Shown here: positions 7,953 to 12,082 of the stretch, in pieces | Layout: each line of letters opens with the position of its first letter | How positions within the stretch are numbered: position 1 is the first letter of the stretch | Assembly (NCBI GenBank): GCA_000431215.1 | Contig: HF985558.1 | Coordinates: 1 to 12,082, forward strand | Direction: 5' to 3' | Source of the DNA: Prevotella sp. CAG:1031 | Lineage (GTDB): Bacteria; Bacteroidota; Bacteroidia; Bacteroidales; Muribaculaceae | Length of the DNA: 12,082 nucleotides | Translations under genes and position numbers: made by a program | The notes under the pieces: model-generated | The model's input: only the letters and a program-made list of their open reading frames with translations | Databases searched by the model: none | What the model was told of the DNA's origin: nothing

Positions 7953-8255
7953 ATGTATTTGATTACCGACAACCTTCAAAAGATTATAGCCTTATGCAAA
8001 AAATATAAGGTTAAGGCTCTTTACGTGTTCGGATCGATTCTCACTCCGCGTTTCAACGATAAAAGCGACGTAGATTTCTCAGCCGTATTCAATCATGATT
8101 CCGACCCGCTTGTCGCAGGCGAAAACTTCATGAGTTTCTATATGGAACTCGAAAGTCTCATGGGTCGCAGAATCGATCTGGTTGATGAGGAATTTATCAG
8201 AAACAAATATTTCAGAGAAGAACTTGACGAAACCAAACAGCTGATTTATGGATAG
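7953..8255 (+). CDS. MntA-type minimal nucleotidyltransferase (antitoxin of an MntA-HepT system)
   Basis: Proteins of this family act as antitoxins by adding AMP to a tyrosine of the HEPN ribonuclease HepT. The 100-residue product has the minimal nucleotidyltransferase core: a helix (about 5-18), then VFGS followed after ten residues by DVD (the GS-x10-D-x-D motif, Gly27-Ser28 and Asp39/Asp41) and a third acidic residue candidate in RRIDLVDEEF. The core appears intact. The partner toxin gene begins 5 bases before this stop codon but is cut short. Base composition is clearly more AT-rich than in the flanking genes, and the gene has its own promoter, both consistent with recent acquisition. A housekeeping role for an orphan nucleotidyltransferase is the alternative. 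Confidence 0.9.
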   Translation: MYLITDNLQKIIALCKKYKVKALYVFGSILTPRFNDKSDVDFSAVFNHDSDPLVAGENFMSFYMELESLMGRRIDLVDEEFIRNKYFREELDETKQLIYG

Positions 8256-8340
8256 GAAAGTCAAAAAGTATCTTGAGGATATAATGCTGGCTATCGGTGA
8301 AATAGAACTATTCCTGAGTCAAAGACCGCGTTTGTCTTAG
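8248..8340 (+). pseudogene. Truncated HepT-like (DUF86) toxin remnant, 30 codons
   Basis: ATG at 8248 overlaps the end of the MntA-like gene by 8 bases, the usual layout of mntA-hepT pairs. The product begins MDRKVKKYLEDIMLAIGEIE, which resembles the N-terminal helix of HepT/DUF86 proteins, then runs FLSQRPRLS to a TAG. Complete HepT proteins are usually over 100 residues and need the R-x4-6-H ribonuclease motif, which is absent. Downstream sequence to the next promoter is AT-rich, with no recognisable continuation, so this looks like a deletion rather than a single stop mutation. The short peptide could still be translated, but it cannot be an active HEPN ribonuclease. The family call rests on the first 20 residues and on position. 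Confidence 0.7.
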
Positions 8341-8383
8341 AAATCTTATAATTTTATAAACTTATGCGGGGGCGCTCCATTTT

Positions 8384-8417
8384 TTTGCGGGGGTATGGGG
8401 AATTTTCGTTAACTTTG
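8384..8417 (+). promoter_or_regulatory. Promoter of the pseudokinase-GNAT-lepB operon
   Basis: TTTG (8384-8387), a 22-base spacer and TAACTTTG (8410-8417) followed by CC match the Bacteroidota consensus. Transcription would start near 8424, giving a leader of about 36 bases. The heptamer GCGGGGG occurs twice, at 8366-8372 and 8387-8393, flanking the -33 box. The leader contains GGGGCTTTTCCCC (8437-8449), a four-pair hairpin 10 bases before the ATG that might affect translation. Confidence 0.7.
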
Positions 8418-8459
8418 CCGCAACTATAACTATATCGGGGCTTTTCCCCTTTCGCGCTT

Positions 8460-9275
8460 ATGACAGACAATCCCAACCCGCAGCCGACCCCTCAGCAAGC
8501 AGCCGAGCAGCAGTCGGCCACAGAGAAATGGACCGAGATCGAACACCTTCCCGAATGGGACGAGGAGTTCTACCACGTCTACACCGCCAAGAAACATGGC
8601 AAGTGGGTAATGCTCAAAACGCTGCGCCCCGAGTTCAAAGACGACCCAGAGTGCCGCGAGATGATGGGGCGCGAGTTCGATGCCCGCTATAATCTGGCCC
8701 ACCCCAACATTCTGATGATTAACGATTTCGAGGAAGTTCCCGGAATCGGTCTCTGCATTATAACCGACGACGTCTACGGCGATTCGCTTCGCAAGCTCAT
8801 CGACAAGGGCGCGGTGACAGAGCATCATATCGAGCAGCTCCGTGACCGCCTGCCGGCCGCCCTGCAGTATATCCAGGAGAACCGCGTGGCCCATCACGCC
8901 CTTCGCCCCGAAACAATCATCTTCACCGAGAACGTCGGCAATCTCAAGCTTATCGACGTCGGCTTCGAGCAGCGTCCGAGCCTGACGCCCAACGACACCG
9001 CGGCCGACCTTGTGGCCTACGGCAACGTAGTGTTAGAAGCGCTGAAAGCGTGTCAGAAGCCCCACCCCTCGCTGCGCCGCGCCGCCGAGCGCGCCTCGAA
9101 CGGCTCGATCAAAAGCCTTCGCAGCCTCCAGACGGCCATCCACGGCGCCACATCGTCGCGGATCTATGTAGCCATCATCGCCTTCCTTGTGCTGATGATC
9201 GGCCTGCTGCTGTTCCTCAACTCGCCGCTGCGCCCGACGGCGACGGCGACTGTCAACACCGAAATAGCCCAGTAA
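8460..9275 (+). CDS. Membrane-anchored protein kinase-like protein, probably a pseudokinase
   Basis: The 271-residue protein has a protein-kinase fold followed by one membrane helix. A Gln/Pro-rich N-terminus (1-22) precedes the N-lobe: VMLKTLRPEF with the ATP-site lysine (Lys53), a candidate helix-C glutamate in GREFD (Glu72), and the HPNIL stretch typical of kinases. The catalytic loop reads HHALRPET (145-152) where active kinases have HRDLKPEN, so the catalytic Asp is Ala147 and the metal-binding Asn is Thr152. The DFG motif is DVG (166-168), and no glycine-rich loop is visible. Nucleotide binding may survive, but phosphotransfer is doubtful. A hydrophobic helix at about 235-254 follows the kinase domain, which itself lies N-terminal and presumably cytoplasmic, leaving a short tail outside. 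It is first in an operon and its TAA overlaps the next ATG by one base (TAATG). A scaffold or sensor role is inference. Confidence 0.85.
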   Translation: MTDNPNPQPTPQQAAEQQSATEKWTEIEHLPEWDEEFYHVYTAKKHGKWVMLKTLRPEFKDDPECREMMGREFDARYNLAHPNILMINDFEEVPGIGLCIITDDVYGDSLRKLIDKGAVTEHHIEQLRDRLPAALQYIQENRVAHHALRPETIIFTENVGNLKLIDVGFEQRPSLTPNDTAADLVAYGNVVLEALKACQKPHPSLRRAAERASNGSIKSLRSLQTAIHGATSSRIYVAIIAFLVLMIGLLLFLNSPLRPTATATVNTEIAQ

Positions 9276-10411
9276 TGTCAATCGAGATAAGGCCCATAGC
9301 CCCGACAAAGAAAGAGCTCACGCGCGCCGTGAAGTTCGCCATCGACCTCTACCGCGGCAACGACTGCTACGTTCCGCCGCTGGTGTTCGACGAGGTCAAC
9401 ACTCTTATGCCCTCCAAAAATCCGGCGTTCGACCATTGCGAGGCCCAGACCTTCATGGCATACGCCGACGGGCGTCCCGCCGGACGTGTGACGGCCATAA
9501 TCAACCGTCTGGCCAACGAGCGTTCGGGCCGCAAGGAAGCCCGCTTCGGCTTTATCGACTTCATCGACGACGAAGCCGTTGTCGACGCCATGATGGGCGC
9601 CGTCGAAGACTGGGCGCGCCAGCGCGGAATGAAGGAGATAATCGGCCCGATGGGATTCTGCGACATGGATCACGAGGGGATGCTCGTCGAAGGCTTCGAC
9701 GAGCTCGGCACTATGGCCACGATCTACAACTACCCCTACTATCCGCGCCATCTCGAACGCCTCGGCTACAAGAAGGATGTCGATTGGGTGGAATACCGGA
9801 TGACAGTGCCCGACAAGGTGCCCGAGAAGATGATGCGCGTCAGCAATATCGTCAGGGAGCGTTTCGGCCTGCGCAATCTCAAATATACCTCCCCCTCGAA
9901 AATCAAGGCCGACTACGGTCTGGCCCTCTTCGAGCTCATCAACGAGGCCTACGACAAGCTCTACGGCTACACGCCGTTGACTCCGAAGCAGATCGACTAT
10001 TATATCGACATGTATCTCGGCATTCTCAAGCTCGACTATGTCAGCGTCATCGTCGACCGCGAGAACAAGCTCGTCGGCGTCGGAATCTCGATGCCATCGC
10101 TCAGCCGCGCCCTCCAGAAGAGCCGCGGACGCCTCTTCCCGCTGGGATGGGCACGGCTGCTCAAGGCCATCAAAGGCAAGAACGACGTCGTCGACCTCAT
10201 GCTCGTGGCCATCAAGCCCGAATATCAGGGCAAAGGCGTCAACGCCCTGCTCTTCTCCGATCTCCTTCCCCTCTACATTCGCGACGGCCTGAAATTCGCC
10301 GAGAGCAACCTCGAGCTCGAAGACAACTCGGGAGTGCAGGGACAGTGGCAGTATTTCGAACGCCGCCAGCACCGCCGCCGCCGCGCCTATCGCAAACAAC
10401 TGAAAAAATGA
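9275..10411 (+). CDS. GNAT-family acyltransferase-like protein (YghO-like)
   Basis: A 378-residue cytoplasmic protein resembling large GNAT proteins of unknown substrate related to YghO. Near the N-terminus are VPPL, then NPAFDHCEAQTFMAYADG and GRVTAIIN (about 48-77), strands of a GNAT-like half. GPMGFCDMDHEGMLVEGFDE (about 124-143) and TMATIYNYPYY are highly characteristic of this family. The C-terminal half carries the acetyl-CoA-binding pattern LMLVAIKPEYQGKGVN (about 308-323), with the Q-x-x-G-type loop. The tail (about 362-378) is very basic. ATG at 9275 is chosen because it shares a base with the upstream stop (TAATG) and the frame before it overlaps the pseudokinase. Its stop overlaps the lepB start (ATGA). 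The acyl acceptor is unknown. Confidence 0.88.
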   Translation: MSIEIRPIAPTKKELTRAVKFAIDLYRGNDCYVPPLVFDEVNTLMPSKNPAFDHCEAQTFMAYADGRPAGRVTAIINRLANERSGRKEARFGFIDFIDDEAVVDAMMGAVEDWARQRGMKEIIGPMGFCDMDHEGMLVEGFDELGTMATIYNYPYYPRHLERLGYKKDVDWVEYRMTVPDKVPEKMMRVSNIVRERFGLRNLKYTSPSKIKADYGLALFELINEAYDKLYGYTPLTPKQIDYYIDMYLGILKLDYVSVIVDRENKLVGVGISMPSLSRALQKSRGRLFPLGWARLLKAIKGKNDVVDLMLVAIKPEYQGKGVNALLFSDLLPLYIRDGLKFAESNLELEDNSGVQGQWQYFERRQHRRRRAYRKQLKK

Positions 10412-11853
10412 ACAACGACTCCGGAAAGTCCTACAACTTCGGCGCCGACCTCCGGCGCCGCATCTCCCAGACAAAAACAACCCGCTGGATACGCTTCGCC
10501 ATCGTCTCGGTCATCTTCCTGCTGTGGGTGGCATGGCTCGGAAACTGGTGGGTGGCTCTGTTTCTGTTTCTCCTTTTCGACATCTACATAACCGGCTTCA
10601 TTCCGCTGACATGGTGGAAGAAGTCGAAAAACGCCGCAGTGCGGGCCGTGATGAGCTGGGTCGACGCGATCCTCTATGCTCTGGTGCTGGTCTACTTCAT
10701 CTTCACGTTTGTCGGCCAGAACTATCAGATCCCCTCGTCGTCGCTCGAGAAATCGCTGCTCGTGGGCGACTATCTGTGGGTCAACAAAATGGCCTACGGC
10801 CCGCGTGTGCCCAACACCCCGATCCACTTCCCTCTGGTTCAGAACACACTGCCATTGCTCGAGACGAAGAGCTATGTCGACTGGCCCCAGTGGAAATACC
10901 ACCGCCTGCGCGGCTTCGGCAACGTCGAGCGCGGCGACATCGTGGTTTTCAACTTCCCCGCCGGCGACACCGTGGCGCTGAAGATGCAGAACCCCGACTA
11001 CTATACCCTCGTGCGCGCTTTCGGCCGCGAGCATATCCTCAACAATCCGCAGACCTACGGAAAGATCATCTACCGCCCCGTCGACCGCCGCGAGAACTAT
11101 GTCAAGCGCGCCGTGGGACTTCCGGGCGAACGCCTTAAGATTGTCGACGGCGTGATCCACATCAACGGCAAGCCGCTGGCCCAGCCACGCTACGTTCAGT
11201 TCAGCTACTACATTCAGATGCGCAGCAGCGGCCTCAGCGAGGCCGACTGGGAGCGCCTCGGAGTCAGCCGCGACGACCGTAACCTCGTGCCGGTCACCGA
11301 AGAAGACACCCTCGGACTGCGCTCCAACGGCTTCGATCCGGCTCAGCCGCTCTACGCTGCCCCGCTGACGGCCGACATGGTCAAATCCCTTCAGGCCGAC
11401 GGCCGGCTGCTGAAACTCATGCGCGTGCCCGCCACCCCGGGCGACTATCTCTATCCCGACGCTCCCTCGGCCGCCGACTGGACCCGCGCCGACTACGGCG
11501 AGATATGGATTCCGAAAAAGGGCGCTACCATCGAGCTCAACGACTCGACATGGGCCATCTACGGCCGCTGCATACGCAACTACGAGCACAACGACGACGC
11601 CGAGCTGCGCGGCTCGACAGTCTATATCGGCGGCAAGCCGGCCAAGACCTACACCTTCAAGATGGACTATTACTTCATGATGGGCGACAACCGCGACAAC
11701 TCGCTCGACTCGCGCTACTGGGGCTTCGTGCCCGAAGACCATATCGTCGGGCGCCCCGAGATCGTGCTCGCCTCGTTCGACAAAGACCACGGCGGCATAC
11801 GCTGGGAGCGCGTCTTCCGGCGCGCCAACCCGGCAGAGAACCGCGGAATGTAA
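10408..11853 (+). CDS. lepB: Signal peptidase I
   Basis: Signal peptidase I cleaves Sec and Tat signal peptides on the outer face of the inner membrane by a Ser/Lys dyad. This 481-residue form is longer than the E. coli enzyme (324) and has the Bacteroidales layout: three hydrophobic segments (about 28-45, 48-67, 84-102) with TWWKKSKN between the second and third, then the catalytic domain with a large insertion (about 255-400). The nucleophile is Ser112 in IPSSSLEKSLLVGD, the general base Lys233 in YVKRAVGLPGE, and box E is GDNRDNSLDSRYWG (426-439). Leu replaces the usual Met after the nucleophile, which I believe is common in this phylum. ATG overlaps the acyltransferase stop by 4 bases. 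The frame is open upstream to 9436, but that part runs out of frame within the acyltransferase gene. A strong terminator follows at once. Confidence 0.95.
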   Translation: MNNDSGKSYNFGADLRRRISQTKTTRWIRFAIVSVIFLLWVAWLGNWWVALFLFLLFDIYITGFIPLTWWKKSKNAAVRAVMSWVDAILYALVLVYFIFTFVGQNYQIPSSSLEKSLLVGDYLWVNKMAYGPRVPNTPIHFPLVQNTLPLLETKSYVDWPQWKYHRLRGFGNVERGDIVVFNFPAGDTVALKMQNPDYYTLVRAFGREHILNNPQTYGKIIYRPVDRRENYVKRAVGLPGERLKIVDGVIHINGKPLAQPRYVQFSYYIQMRSSGLSEADWERLGVSRDDRNLVPVTEEDTLGLRSNGFDPAQPLYAAPLTADMVKSLQADGRLLKLMRVPATPGDYLYPDAPSAADWTRADYGEIWIPKKGATIELNDSTWAIYGRCIRNYEHNDDAELRGSTVYIGGKPAKTYTFKMDYYFMMGDNRDNSLDSRYWGFVPEDHIVGRPEIVLASFDKDHGGIRWERVFRRANPAENRGM

Positions 11854-11888
11854 CAACAAAAGGGCGGCCGGCGGCCGCCCTTTGTTGT
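11853..11888 (+). terminator. Strong terminator after lepB
   Basis: GGGCGGCC (11862-11869) pairs with GGCCGCCC (11873-11880) around loop GGC. The stem is extended by ACAACAAA (11853-11860) against TTTGTTGT (11881-11888), with one bulged A. The upstream arm begins at the last base of the lepB stop codon. T- and A-rich arms flank the GC core on both sides, so it could act on either strand. Confidence 0.88.
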
Positions 11889-11890
11889 AA

Positions 11891-11976
11891 TTGAAAATTG
11901 AGAATGGAGAATGGAAAATTGGCGCGATGAATCGCGCAGTTCCGTCGGGGGTGTAGGGACGCGATTCATCGCGTCC
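11891..11976. repeat. Short-repeat and palindrome cluster, probably a dispersed intergenic repeat
   Basis: Bases 11891-11920 hold purine-rich units (GAAAATTG, then GAGAATG twice, then GAAAATTG). After them come two palindromes: GCGCGATGAATCGCGC (11922-11937, 7-pair stem) and GGACGCGATTCATCGCGTCC (11957-11976, 9-pair stem). The cores CGCGATGAATCGCG and CGCGATTCATCGCG are exact reverse complements, so the two units form a larger inverted repeat around GTTCCGTCGGGGGTGTAG. This resembles dispersed non-coding repeats of Bacteroidota intergenic regions. Nothing is recognised in the remaining bases to the window end. Confidence 0.6.
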
Positions 11977-12082
11977 GCGCCGTATCTCACTGATTTCCAG
12001 CCGAATGCAAAACACACCAAAGTCTACAGTAGCTGACATTTTTGCAGAATAGCCACATCAAACAGCCTATTCGCGTCAAGCG

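Noticed and set aside
9050..9274. Upstream extension of the acyltransferase frame
   Set aside because: It overlaps the C-terminus and membrane helix of the kinase-like gene and is Pro/Arg-rich without signature; ATG 9275 starts the conserved protein.
9436..10407. Upstream extension of the lepB frame, suggesting an 805-residue fusion
   Set aside because: This part is a frameshifted reading of the acyltransferase gene and is Arg-rich nonsense; ATG at 10408 with an ATGA overlap is the natural start.
9278..10480. A 400-codon minus-strand open frame across the acyltransferase gene
   Set aside because: Antisense shadow of a recognisable GNAT-type gene; the translation is rich in Val, Glu, Asp and His with no family signature.
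10387..12039. A 550-codon minus-strand open frame across lepB
   Set aside because: It is antisense to an unmistakable signal peptidase with all catalytic boxes; long antisense frames are expected in GC-rich genes. Its product shows no domain and its start lies in the intergenic repeat region.
1..12082. CRISPR arrays, tRNA or rRNA genes, transposases or integrases
   Set aside because: I saw no regular repeat-spacer pattern, no tRNA-like cloverleaf and no mobile-element protein in any frame.

Overview
The window looks like chromosomal DNA from a member of the Bacteroidales, most likely a gut Muribaculaceae-type organism; the family is an inference. Three things point there. Several genes are preceded by the Bacteroidota promoter (TAnnTTTG at -7, TTTG about 20 bases upstream). 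Type IX secretion (T9SS) features are present. The signal peptidase I has the long three-membrane-segment form seen in Bacteroides relatives. Apart from one AT-rich patch, the DNA is GC-rich.

Layout. (1) Bases 72-3749 (+) encode a large modular secreted protein with three choice-of-anchor J-like modules, a propeller-like middle and a C-terminal T9SS sorting domain, ending at a strong terminator. (2) Bases 3841-4271 hold no convincing gene, but contain inverted repeats and a promoter-like box on each strand pointing inward; a small RNA is possible. (3) Bases 4313-7784 (-) form a compact leftward operon: rdgB (inosine/xanthosine triphosphate pyrophosphatase), a porZ-like T9SS accessory gene overlapping it by 4 bases, and a 175-residue protein of unknown function, with a hairpin beyond. 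(4) Bases 7897-8340 (+) are an AT-rich island with its own promoter, holding an MntA-type nucleotidyltransferase antitoxin and a HepT toxin gene cut to 30 codons. (5) Bases 8384-11888 (+) are a translationally coupled operon: a membrane-anchored probable pseudokinase, a GNAT-type acyltransferase and lepB, closed by a long GC-rich terminator. (6) Bases 11891-11976 hold a short-repeat and palindrome cluster resembling a dispersed intergenic repeat.

How the genes connect. The large protein would leave the cytoplasm by Sec, lose its signal peptide (LepB is a candidate peptidase), and be exported and anchored by the T9SS, in which PorZ takes part. RdgB is housekeeping nucleotide-pool cleaning. The most unusual items are the broken toxin-antitoxin pair, the pseudokinase coupled to an acyltransferase and signal peptidase, and the unexplained structured intergenic region.
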